A stretch of DNA of 64,000 nucleotides, taken from the NCBI GenBank assembly GCA_949987565.1, contig OX465113.1:881764-945763 (forward strand), written 5' to 3'. The position numbers were made by a program, and so were the translations under genes. This DNA is from Luidia sarsii. Its lineage: Eukaryota; Echinodermata; Asteroidea; Paxillosida; Luidiidae. Positions 9,723 through 21,094 of this stretch are shown here, piece after piece (the stretch's first letter is position 1; every line of letters begins with the position of its first letter). Below the pieces are notes generated by a model. That model saw only the letters and a program-made list of their open reading frames with translations, ran no database searches and was not told the DNA's origin.

Positions 9723-12700
9723 TCACAATTGAATATCATTCTAATATGAATTTGTATTTTTCTCTTATTTTTCTCCATTTTTTTTGCATCTTTAGCTGAT
9801 GTAGTCCTACCTGTAGACGACGCAGTCTCTCCATAGACAGTCTTCGTGTCAACTCACTGTGGACAGTCTTCGGGTAATCTCACTGTGGACAGTCTTCGTG
9901 TCATCTCACCTTGAACAATCTTCGTGTCATCTCCCTATGGACAATCTTTGCGTCATCTCCCTATAGACAGTCTTCGCGTCATCCCACCACCTTGGACAGT
10001 CTTTTAGACTCTCACCATGGACAGTCTTCAAGTCATCTCACCATGGACAGTCTTCTAGTCATCTCACCATGGACAGTCTTCTAGTCATCTCGCCATGGAC
10101 AGTCTTCAAATCATCTCACCATGGACAGTCTAGTCATCTCACCATGGACAGTCTTCAAGTCATCTCACCATGGACAGTCTTCTAGTCATCTCACCATGGA
10201 CAGTCTTTTAGTCATCTCGCCATGGACAGTCTTCAAATCATCTCGCCATGGACAGTCTATTCATCTCACCATTGACAGTCTTCAAGTCATCTCACCATGG
10301 GCAGTCTTCAAGTCATCTCACCATGGACATTCTTCTAGAGATCTCACCATGGACAGTCTTTGCGTCATCTCATCTCACCTTGGACAGTCTTTGTGTCATC
10401 TTACTATGGACAATCTTCAAGTCATCTCACTATGGACAATCTTCACGTCATCTTACTATGGACAATCTTCGTGTCATCTGACTATGGACAATCTTCGTGT
10501 CATCTTACTATACACAATCTTCACGTCATCTTACTATGGACAATCTTCGCGTCATCTGACTATGCACAATCTTCGTGTCATCTTACTTTGCACAATCTTC
10601 GCGTCATCTTACTATGGTCAATCTTTGTGTCATCTTACTATGGACAATCTTCGCGTCATCTAACTATTGACAATCTTCGTGTCATCTTACTATGCAGAAT
10701 CTTTGTGTCATCTTACTATGGACAATCTTCGCGTCATCTAACTATTGACAATCTTCGCGTCATCTTACTATGGTCAATCTTTGTGTCATCTTACTATGGA
10801 CAATCTTCGCGTCATCTAACTATTGACAATCTTTGTGTCATCTTACTATGCACAATCTTTGTGTCATCTAACTATTGACAATCTTCGTGTCATCTTACTA
10901 TGCACAATCTTCGTGTCATCTTACTATGCACAATCTTCGCGTCATCTTACTATGCACAATCTTCGTGTCATCTTACTATGCACAATCTTCGTGTCATCTT
11001 ACTATGCACAATCTTTGCGTCATCTTACTATGGACAATCTTCGTGTCATCTCCACTATAGACAATCTTCGTGTCATCTTACTATACGCAATCTTCACGTC
11101 ATCTGACTATGCACAGTCTTCGCGTCATCTTACTGTGGACAGTCTTCGTAACATCTTACTACAAGCAATCTTCGCGTCATCTTACTATGCACAATCTTTG
11201 CGTCATCTTACTATGGACAATCTTCGTGTCATCTCCACTATAGACAATCTTCGTGTCATCTTACTATACGCAATCTTCACGTCATCTGACTATGCACAGT
11301 CTTCGCGTCATCTTACTATGGACAGTCTTCGTGTCATCTTACTATACGCAATCTTCGCGTCATCTTACTATGGACAATCTTCGCGTCATCTTACTATACA
11401 CAATCTTCATGTCATCTCCACTATGGACAATCTTCGTGTCATCTTACTATACGCAATCTTCACGCCATCTTACTATGGACAATCTTCGTGTCATCTTACT
11501 ATGCACAATCTTCACGTCGTCTCCACTATGGACAATCTTCGTGTCATCTTGCTATACGCAATCTTCACGTCGTCTCCACTATGGACAATCTTCGCGTCAG
11601 CTCACGATGGACAATCTTCGCGCTCATTTTGAAAGCTCGATCACGTGAGATTTCCTTAGATCTCGGGCGAGTGACTCTTGTTTGCACGCGTGCTTTCAAT
11701 CAATCGGTTGACCATGTGTGGTGCGGAGTGGACGAACTTCAGGAGCAGATCTAAACACTGCAAGGACCCCGGTTTACTAGGAGAGCTCAACGTCTGCCGA
11801 CATCATTGTTGTATTATCGGTGTTTGTTCCACTACACAGCAGAAGAGGTGAGTGTTTTAAGGGAATTGAGTCTAAGGCGAGAAGGAACCGAGTCTTTTTG
11901 AAGGTTGCTGGTCGTTGGTGGAAAACTGTCTTTCCTTAAGGCTCCGTTTAATCATTCGTGGGTTTTCTTTTTCTCTTTTCTACTATTTTTCAAACACAGA
12001 AAGAGTGGCTGGTGCAGTGGAGTGGAGCTGCCGTGGTTGGCCGTGGCTGTTCAAGTTCAAGGCCGGGGTGCAAGACTGCATGTTCACAAAACCAAAGGTT
12101 AGGTAACCTTTGCTTTTCAGCCATGAGCGCTCAAATGAGCCGTGAACATGCACGCCCAAGACTCCCCCGGTTGTTGCCGAGAAGAACCAGGTGGGTTGCT
12201 GTTTTCTGAGATCCCCTCGAGTAGGCTAAAGCTAACGTTAACCTCTCTCGTCCCAATCTTTTTTTTCAAGCTTAGGTGTTCAACTTTCAGTTTGAAGGTA
12301 ACTTAGTCATAAAAACAGGTCCCGTTTAATATCCAGAACGAAACCAGTCACCCCTGTCGAAAATGCTTTTATAAAATAGTACAAATATCGCACGAATTTC
12401 CAAAATAAATCCCCTTTTCAATGAAAAGGAAAAAATCAAAAAAAAAATCCACATTTTACGAACTTTATAATTTTTTAAAGAGCATTTAATAATCTAAATG
12501 ATTTCAAACAAAAAGGCACTTTCTCTATTCATCTTCCCCCCCTAAAAAAATAAATAAATAGAATTTAAGTTTTTTCCCCTTTTGTAATTTTTGACAGTTG
12601 TGTAATTATCCATTCGATTTTTCCCTCCTTAACAGCGAATCGGGACGAACATGGAGCAAGAAATGGAGGTGGGGTCCCCAATTGGCATGTTCACCAGGTA

Positions 12701-14432
12701 GGACCCCCACTGCATATACATGACTAACTTTTGCCTCCCAAGTATAGCCACAGGCGCTCAAATAGAGCCGTGAACATGCGCACAAGACACCCCTCTTGCC
12801 CCCAAGAAGATCGTCGACTGAGTGAGTCTGGCCAGGTGGCCTTTCCGTGGTTTTTTTCTAGCGCTAGAAAACAGTCCCCGGTCGAGGACCAATTTTCACT
12901 TCTCTGCTAAGCTCTTCTCAACTCCCTGGGGAGTTTAGACATTAATAGAGACTTTTTTTGGCTCCGTTAGGATTTGACAAAACTAGATCGCATACATCGT
13001 TCTCAAACTGATCACTAAAGCTTCTGCCTTTGAGAAAGGCCCTGTTCGTATCAGAACATCAGGTTTTCTGATATTTGGGAGGCCACCATCTAATCATGAG
13101 GGCTGTATAGCTCAGATGGGAAGACCGCTGGTATGCAAAACCAGAGGTCTCTGGTTCAAATCCCGGGCCAGTTAAAGATTTTCTGAAATTTGGGAGGCCA
13201 CCATCTAATCATGAGGGCTGTATAGCTCAGATGGGAAGACCGCTGGTATGCAAAACCTGAGGTCTCTGGTTCAAATCCCTGGCCAGTTAAAGGTTTTCTG
13301 AAATTTGGGAGGCCACCATCTAATCATGAGGGCTGTATAGCTCAGATGGGATGACCGCTGGTATGTAAATCCAGCGGTCTCTGGTTCAAATCCCTGGCCA
13401 GTTAAAGATTTTCTGAAATGTTATCCTGATACTTAAATCAGAAACGATGCGATTTCAAAGAGCACTTATTTCTTCGAAAATAAGACTGGCTGATTACTTG
13501 GAAGGCCACCATCTAAATCATGAGGGCTGTATAGCTCAGATGGGAAGAGCGCTGGTATGACCAGAGGTCTCTGGTTCAAATCCCGGTCCAGTCAAATTGC
13601 CCCTTTAACCTGTCCCTAGAATTAGGAGTTTAGCTTAGGTGTGGTGCGGTGATTCGATAGTGGCGGAAGGGGCCACTCGAGTGGCGGAAGGGGCCACTGT
13701 GGTTGGTAGTGCATGGAACTTAAGGGGGCTGGGCGCGTTGCGTGGGACGCGGGCCCCCACCGACGGCTGGATATGGCGTTCAGTGCTCCGGCGCAAAAAG
13801 ATGTGAGAAGTGCGAACCTGCGGTGGCTATAGGAACGTAACCTTGCTATCACTGTCGGGCAAACGTCGGTACGTCCCGTTATGCGGTTGACGGGGCGCGG
13901 GTTAGTGCGGTAGGGTGCTCCTGTCGTGGGGGTGGACCGGACAGGGCGAGGTTTCATACCTTCGTGGATGGCTTTTTCGCCTGGCAATGGACCCTACGAT
14001 CACGCAACGCCTGCGGGGCTGGTATCCTGGGACCTTCACGTGGTAGCCCTGTTATACAACTAACCTGACCAGGATGTGGTTGGCTGCTGGATCGCCTTCA
14101 TCCCTGCGCCAACGAGCAAGAGGACTACAGAAAATAACAGCAAGTATTCTTTCCACCAAACTTAAACCCCCCAAAAATTGTTAAATCTGTTAAATCAAAA
14201 AAAAGAAATGACCTGACCAGGACTTGAACCCAGTACTCTGGTTTAATGTTCCAGTGCCCCACCTCCTGAGCTATCTGGCCCATGTGTGTGGACTTTCCAA
14301 AAAGTGAAACAACTCCAAGCTTGGGTAACAGCGATGCAAAATTTGTCGAAAAAAAGAGAGAAAAATTGAAATCGAGTCTTGACCCAAAATGTCTTTGAGA
14401 TTGATGAAAAGACCCCTTAAAGTTCCCTAATA
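9723..14432 (+). repeat. Composite tandem repeat, unit 3 (4710 bp)
   Basis: Third unit: minisatellite about 9827-11620 (shortest of the three full arrays), exon-like stretch 11621-13030, tRNA-like copies at about 13101-13173, 13216-13288, 13331-13403 and 13525-13593, GC-rich block 13622-14030, inverted tRNA-like copy 14210-14281. Outside the minisatellite it is nearly identical to unit 2. Confidence 0.9.
9827..11620 (+). repeat. 26-bp minisatellite array in unit 3
   Basis: Same monomer family and order of variants as unit 2, shorter by about two monomers. It ends at the same junction as the other arrays. Confidence 0.95.
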
Positions 14433-15200
14433 TCACAATTGAATATCATTCTAATATGAATTTGTATTTTTCTCTTATTTTTCTCCATTTTTTTTGCATC
14501 TTTAGCTGATGTAGTCCTACCTGTAGACGACTCGGTCTCTCCATAGACAGTCTTCGTGTCATCTCACTGTGGACAGTTTTCGTGTCATCTCACTGGATAG
14601 TCTTCGAGTCTCTCACCTTGAACAATCTTCGTGTCATCTCCCTATAGACAATCTTCGCGTCATCTCAACACCTTGGACAGTCTTCGCGTCATCTCACCAC
14701 CTTGGACAGTCTTTTAGACTCACCTTGGACAGTCTTCGCGTCATCTCACCACCTTGGACAGTCTTTTAGACTCTCACCTTGGACAGTCTTCGCGTCATCT
14801 CACTAATTAAGGACAATCTTCGTAGGATCGCACTATGGACAATCTTCGCATCATCTCACCTTGGACAGTCTTCTATTCATCTCACCATGGACAGTCTTCA
14901 AGTCATCTCACCATGGACAGTCTTCAAGTCATCTCACCATGGACAGTCTTCAAGTCATCTCACCATGGACAGTCTTCAAGTCATCTCACCATGGACAGTC
15001 TTCAAGTCATCTCACCATGGACAGTCTTCAAGTCATCTCACCATGGACAGTCTTCAAGTCATCTCACCATGGACAGTCTTCAAGTCTCTCCATCACCACG
15101 GTCACCTTCACACCGGATCACCTTCATCCCAGCGCCAACGAGCAAGACGAATGCACAAAATCAAAGCAAGTACCAATTTTCTTTTTTGGTGCATATTCTG
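14433..15200 (+). repeat. Shortened fourth unit of the composite tandem repeat
   Basis: The leader and a short 26-bp array (14540-15090) match the starts of the other units. The sequence then jumps to about 15110-15165, which aligns with the segment near 4615-4675 in unit 1 (shared word ccaacgagcaaga). About 2.4 kb of unit interior is therefore missing. This is the right edge of the tandem array; after it comes about 200 bp of unassigned sequence with an exon-like acceptor tract (attgcag) just before the 21-bp minisatellite. Confidence 0.8.
14540..15090 (+). repeat. 26-bp minisatellite array in the fourth unit
   Basis: A diverged start (ccttggacagtct variants with 30-40 bp spacing), then about eight almost identical monomers of the ccatggacagtcttcaagt type at 14885-15090. 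The late-type ctatggacaatct monomers that dominate the other arrays are essentially absent. Confidence 0.9.
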
Positions 15201-15404
15201 TCAAAATTGTCTTTGAATAAAGAAACTATTGAAGCTTGGGAGCACGACTGAAACTAGACTGTTTCTGAGTGTCATAAAAGGAAATTTCCTTTTCTCCGAA
15301 GCTCAGACTGTAAAAAGTCTCCGGAGTGTATTTCTTCGACACATTTAATGTTAATTTATCTTGGGGTTTTTTTTCTGTATCCTTTCAAACATTGCAGAAC
15401 TCGG

Positions 15405-16805
15405 GATTTGGACAGCCTGTCTCTCACCATGGACAGCCTCTGTCTCTCACCATGGACAGCCTCTGTCTCACAATGGACAGCTTCTGTCTCTCACCATGGA
15501 CAGCCTCTGTCTCACAATGGACAGCTTCTGTCTCTCACCATGGACAGCCTCTGTCTCTCACCATGGACAGCCTCTGTCACTCACCATGGACAGCCTCTGT
15601 CTCTCACCATGGACAGCCTCTGTCACTCACCATGGACAGCATCTGTCTCTCACCATGGACAGCCTCTGTCTCTCACCATGGACAGCATCTGTCTCTCACC
15701 ATGGAAAGCATCTCCCTCACCATGGACAGCCTCTCCATGAACAGTCTCTCTCTCACCATGGACAGTCTCTCTCTCACCATGGACAGCCTGTCTCTCACCA
15801 CGGACAGCCTGTCTCTCACCACGGACAGCCTGTCTCTCACCACGGACAGCCTGTCTCTCACCATGGACAGCCTGTCTCTCACCACGGACAGCCTGTCTCT
15901 CACCATGGACAGCCTGTCTCTCACCATGGACAGCCTGTCTCTCACCATGGACAGCCTGTCTCTCACCACGGACAGCCTGTCTCTCACCATGGACAGCCTG
16001 TCTCTCACCATGGACAGCCTGTCTCTCACCACGGACAGCCTGTCTCTCACCATGGACAGCCTGTCTCTCACCATGGACAGCCTGTCTCTCACCATGGACA
16101 GCCTGTCTCTCGCCATGGACAGCCTGTCTCTCACCATGGACAGTCTCTCTCTCACCATGGACAGCCTGTCTCTCACCATGGACAGCCTGTCTCTCACCAT
16201 GGACAGCCTGTCTCTCGCCATGGACAGCCTGTCTCTCTCACCATGGACAGTCTCTCTCTCACCATGGACAGCCTGTCTCTCACCACGGACAGCCTGTCTC
16301 TCACCATGGACAGCCTGTCTCTCACCACGGACAGCCTGTCTCTCACCATGGACAGCCTGTCTCTCACCATGGACAGCCTGTCTCTCACCATGGACAGCCT
16401 GTCTCTCGCCATGGACAGCCTGTCTCTTGCCATGGACAGCCTGTCTCTCGCCATGGACAGCCTGTCTCTCGCCATGGACAGCCTGTCTCTTGCCATGGAC
16501 AGCCTGTCTCTCACCATGGACAGCCTGTCTCTCACCATGGACAGCCTGTCTCTTGCCATGGACAGCCTGTCTCTCACCGTGGACAGCCTGTCTCTCACCA
16601 TGGACAGCCTGTCTCTTGCCATGGACAGCCTGTCTCTCGCCATGGACAGCCTGTCTCTTGCCATGGACAGCCTGTCTCTCACCGTGGACAGCCTGTCTCT
16701 CACCATGGACATTCTCTCTCTCACCATGGACAGCCTGTCTCTCACCACGGACAGCCTCTCTCAGTCTCATCATGGGCAGCCGTTTTGTCTCACCATGGAA
16801 AGTTT
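15405..16805 (+). repeat. 21-bp minisatellite array
   Basis: About 65 direct copies of a 21-bp monomer (ctctcaccatggacagcctgt), with early members of the ctctgt type and some 22-24 bp variants. Because 21 is a multiple of three and no frame of the monomer has a stop, long frames exist on both strands (about 500 codons forward, 366 reverse). The forward reading switches frame at an indel without losing openness, as expected for repeat artefacts. The core tcaccatggacag is shared with the 26-bp family, so the two are probably related. Confidence 0.95.
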
Positions 16806-17580
16806 CGTTAAAGATTTTAAAGAACGTTAAAGAACTGTAAAACTCAAGATAGTCTTGGTTATATCATGTTTACTTGTGCATTACTATATTTTTAAAACGT
16901 GACGAAATTAAGATTAAAGATGTAGAAAACCTCTCATCGATCTAATTACCAGAAATACCAGAATTGCATAGCATTGATAAATAAATTAATTAATTCAAAT
17001 TGTATGTTACAGTTTTGTGGTTTTATTGACAAAACTATATATAATTATGAAATATAAATGTAACAAATTATTTCCAATCATATGAATTGAAGCCAAGAAA
17101 TTAAACTGGGTACTAAATTTGACAAACAGAAGACCTTCCAACAATATTGCCATTTTATTTGTACGATGCTCGGGAATTTAAAAAATTAAAAGTGAAAAAT
17201 TGAGAGGGCCTGAGATTGAGTGTGGTCCAGCTAGGATCGAAACGTCGGCCCCTATACATTTATAGAGTTTGCATTTTGGTCAGTAAGCAATTTTGCAATT
17301 GTTTGTATAAATATTACTTCTCATTAAAAACTACAGATACCAGATTTTGCTTGTAAAGTGTCCTTTCTTTGGCATGCATGATCTTTCGTGAAAAGATAGA
17401 TGAAAAATACCGCTGATTTTTGTTGGTCAAAATGTATCGCAAACTTTACTGCTGACATTAAACCATCACTTAAGATTTTCTAACGCTGTTAGCCCAGGAG
17501 CTCCGAGTACTCTATAATCGTACTGACATATTGTATTCTTATACCACTATAACCAAGGAAAAATGTCTCAATTTTTCTCC
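16806..17580. other. AT-rich spacer before block A
   Basis: No gene seen. A degraded half copy of the hairpin repeat lies at about 17200-17320 (ctaggatcgaaacgtc, tcagtaagcaattttgc). Confidence 0.6.
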
Positions 17581-18289
17581 GCGTCTCTTTTTTTCATTTG
17601 CTTAATCGTCCTCGTGACCATGACAAGAGCAGATTTCCCTTTTCAATGTCAGGTTTGTCAAATGAAGTTCACAATGTGCGTGATGCAGTGCCGCATGTCC
17701 CAATAGCCAATCCCTAGTCCTATCTGCCATCACGCCCACTTCGTCACACGACGAGCTATCGAATCGTACGATACCGAAAGTCTCACGGCTATTGCATCCC
17801 GTAGGCATCTATACATTGCATCCCATAGGCATCTACATTGCATCTCGTATGCATCTCCCTTGCATTCCGTAGGCGAAGTCAAGGGCTGTGGGTAGTCACT
17901 GACTGCTGTCATTTGGCCATACGACTCCAATCTTCCAGCCTAGGCGAACCTGTTCAGCGAAGTACTTGGCCTTCCATCACCGGCTCCCCGCCCCATAAAC
18001 TAGGGTGAGTATATTGACGCCCATTGTGTGTATAGCTGCCCATCAATAATGGACGTTTTTTTAATGCATTGGGCCTATGCAGTGACGCATAACCCTAGCG
18101 TTGTAGAAATCATTCACAAATTTTGTACCTTTTTTGGGGGGGGGGGGTTCGTGAGAAGCTTAAACATAGGAAGTTTGATTGTTCTTGGTTTTTTCGGTGG
18201 TTTTTTTTTTTTTAAGTAAAACGGGTGAGGGAAAGTGGTCATAATTGGTAATCCCGCAGCGCAGTCATTAAAATATTCACAAATTGGAA

Positions 18290-18436
18290 AAAGTGGTCAA
18301 GAAAACTTTGACTAAACCGGGACTTGAACCCGAGACATCTGGTTTTGCGTAGCAGCGGTCTTACCACCCGAGTTACCAAGCTTTCAGGTGGCGGCCTTCG
18401 CAATTAGTCATCTATGGTCTTTGCCGGGGTGGGGTG
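18290..18436 (-). mobile_element. tRNA-derived SINE inserted in block A
   Basis: On the minus strand it reads ggcaaagacc at the 5' end, then A box (taactcgggtggtaag), anticodon arm with loop acgcaaa between ctgct and accag, B box (gggttcaagtcc), and a 3' end like gtcaaagttttcttgacc. It is absent from the matching place in block B near 27260. Confidence 0.75.
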
Positions 18437-18532
18437 CCAGTTAAGAAGCATTATTTTGAACATCAACTGCCGTGACTACTACTGTAGCCGGGTTTACAAC
18501 TGATTGTTGTGTGCATCTTAATGCTACTCATT

Positions 18533-18653
18533 AAGAGGGAAAAATCATGGAATTCGGTGGTAGAAATCGCGTTCACGCAAACTTTTTTTTTCTCGAAAAG
18601 ATGGCGGTTTGTGGGAACGCGAATTCAACCGAATTCCTTGATTTTTCCCTCTT
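18533..18653. mobile_element. Palindromic (fold-back) repeat, second family
   Basis: Arms 18533-18558 and 18628-18653 are near-perfect inverted copies (aagagggaaaaatca against tgatttttccctctt), and the pairing continues inwards (cgcgttcacgcaaac against gtttgtgggaacgcg) around a T-rich loop. The right flank to 18755 reappears inverted at 62925-63085. The element is absent from block B. Confidence 0.8.
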
Positions 18654-18849
18654 TATGAAACTCGTAGGTGAGTAGCACATAGGTAATTGTAGGTTGTTTT
18701 TAACACCCAATCAGATAAGCCAACATTTTTCACTGGGTTTCATTCCCCTTTAAGTCAAAATAATGTTTGATATGTGTGGCTGTTATCCCACTCCCAAAAC
18801 ACTGAGTAGACTGAGTTGACATCAAGTTGATTATTTGGGAATGCTGCAA

Positions 18850-18930
18850 TGAATGGCTGGATAGTTCAGGTTGTTGAATACCTCGACGTTAATCTAGTAG
18901 TCTCCGGCTAAAGTCCCGATTTCGCCTAAT
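18850..18930 (+). repeat. tRNA-like relic in block A
   Basis: ggctggatagttcagg resembles an A-box region and ctaaagtcccgatttcgcc an eroded T arm. The paralogous copy in block B is at 27352-27435, so it predates the duplication. Confidence 0.5.
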
Positions 18931-19786
18931 TTCCTGAGCTATTTTCCTAATTTGTCAGCTGTCCTTTGCCTCCTTTTGTTTGAAAATCACAATTTGACAT
19001 CAATGACACTTCGAAAATGCATTATATGGGGCTGCGTATCCAACGTTGTAGAAATGATTCTCCTATAGGCTATGTAGGCCTATTCACACATCTTTGCTGC
19101 ATAAATGAATTCGATGCACGTCTCAGTTTCGTAGACATTGCAGGATCTTCGGGAGCCTTTGCACTGATGTGCGTATAGAATTTGAACAAGGAAGGAATTG
19201 GGATATGCAAACAAGGTTTTCCCAAAATCCTTTGCTTGGACTGACTCACCAGTTTTTTTTTATGTAATTGAGAATAGGCACATTAATGCCTTAGATCCTT
19301 TTTTTACCGGCCCATAGTTAGGTTCAGTTGGTTTTTTAAGGCGAATTCTAGCCTATTAAATTGATGGATTGATTTGAAAATGGGAAGCCACATTAGACGT
19401 GTTGGGGTTTATTTGAATAATTATTAGAAAATAAAAAATAGCGTGGATTGAGTAATCTACGACGCGGATCATATTACTGCTTCATCTATTTCGTGAAAAA
19501 ACATACAATTCTGTTCTGATCACGCTGCTGTTTTTCTTTTCAGGAGAAAAAAAGTGCTCAAAACACGGACATTCAGGGTCACCACATTTCAGTCGGATTC
19601 ACTACCGGTAACATTTTGTTGCCAAGTTAAGCTCTATACAAATAACGATCGTGGCCATATCGTGTACTGGTAAATGTACGTAAATGTACGTACGAGCTGG
19701 GCAAACCCTCATTGAATTTCATTCTCCTCCACTCAAATATCACCTTATATATTGCGTCAGTTACTTGCTCACTGGGTAGGAGGTTT

Positions 19787-19910
19787 GCGGGGACTACATG
19801 TACACCATAAGAGAAGGAGTATGGCTATAACCGGCTCTTTTCAGAGCCATACTCCTCCTCTTAAGAGATGATATAAATGGCGTCACCGCAAACCTCCTAT
19901 TTGGTATTAC
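19787..19910. repeat. Palindromic repeat, third family (block A copy)
   Basis: Outer arms taggaggtttgcgg and ccgcaaacctccta flank an inner hairpin (aggagtatggct against agagccatactcct). The block B copy at 28265-28395 shows it predates the duplication. Related fragments lie at about 40027-40090, 46712-46782 and 57950-57995. Confidence 0.75.
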
Positions 19911-19942
19911 ATGTATCACAATGCAAACCTTATCTAACTCTG

Positions 19943-20116
19943 GGTGATATACAAAAATGTTGCAAACTGCTTACTGACTAAAATTACCAAAATGTAAATC
20001 TTAAAATTTAGTGGGCCTGACGTTTCGATCCTAGCAGGACCTTTCTCAAAGGCAGAGCAGGACCTTTGAGAAAGGTCCTGCTAGGATCGAAACGTCAGGC
20101 CCACTAAATTTTAAGA
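19943..20116. mobile_element. Hairpin retroposon, full copy 1
   Basis: 174-bp element flanked by 14-bp direct repeats, cttatctaactctg, at 19929-19942 and 20117-20130. Block B has a single uninterrupted copy of that 14-mer (near 28428), i.e. an empty site. A non-palindromic end (tgatatacaaaaatgttgc) is followed by a long perfect palindrome whose arms contain gggcctgacgtttcgatcc and tagcaggacctttctcaaag. No coding capacity, no tRNA-type promoter seen. The target duplication length points to non-LTR-type insertion rather than a cut-and-paste transposon. Confidence 0.85.
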
Positions 20117-20934
20117 CTTATCTAACTCTGTTTGCATTTTGCTGTGTGTGTACATGCCAGGACCACGCATGCGCGCAAACGCAGGCCGCAGCGCAGAGAA
20201 ATTTCTTTCACTGCACTATTGTCACGAATGACCAAAAAAATCAAACACATTAGATATTCATTGTTGGTGTATTACGTCTCATTTTTTTTCACTGCACGCG
20301 AGCGCCATGTCCGTCCGCAATGAACTTAGGCGTAATACACACAGCGCTGGTATGCGTAGGGCTGATGAATGCGTCACTGTCACGACCTCTACTGGCACTA
20401 TGCTTCATTGTTTTTGCCTCTGCTACAGCGAAGCGGGAAAGTATAATTGTTTGTTCTGTGTTTTTCCTACTTTCCTACTTTGTTTCCTAATTACTTCAAG
20501 CCATCCCTGAGATAGCACTGTCCTTTGTTCCATTGAGACATTTCATTAGCATTGGCCTTGTGGTGTGAAAATGTTAGATTCTCCCGATCGACTTTATCTA
20601 AACAGTGGCATTTTGAATGGCGTTAATTGCTTGCATATGCCTTTGGTTTGCCAAGAGCGCGAAGTACTTTGATCGTCTAGCAACGCCACATAAATGTGAG
20701 TCTGACGTCACTCTGTGAATCGGTGGGACGATGAAATGCTATGTCATCTATCCTCGGTGGAAACTCGAGGATCGTTGCCCAAGCAAGGCCTTTTTTTCTT
20801 TATACTCTCATGATTTCAATCATGTTTGTGTAGCGGTTTCTTTCAGCCTCTTCCGCGTTTAGGGTACACGAGGTGTACCGTAGCAAATAAAAGGCCGTTA
20901 GATTCGAACCGGTTGGTTTGAGGTCATTATTATT

Positions 20935-20989
20935 GCCTTTGAGAAAGGTCCTGCTAGGATCGAAACGTCAGGCCCACTCAATTTTAAGA
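20935..20989. mobile_element. Hairpin retroposon, half copy
   Basis: 55 bp holding one palindrome arm only, from gcctttgagaaagg to caattttaaga, flanked by 11-bp direct repeats tcattattatt (20924-20934, 20990-21000). Block B has the empty site at 29228-29238. It begins exactly at the palindrome centre. Confidence 0.8.
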
Positions 20990-21094
20990 TCATTATTATT
21001 ATGTTAAAATCCCCCGACCTGTTAGGGTCGACTTTGAACTGACTTCTCTTACGAAAGCTATGCGCACCTGTACTTATAAGAGGAAGAAAACAAC

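Noticed and set aside
15326..16840. About 500-codon forward and 366-codon reverse frames (MDSLSLT, RDRLSMV repeats)
   Set aside because: They come from a 21-bp tandem repeat, a multiple of three with no stops on either strand; coding on both strands at once is implausible.
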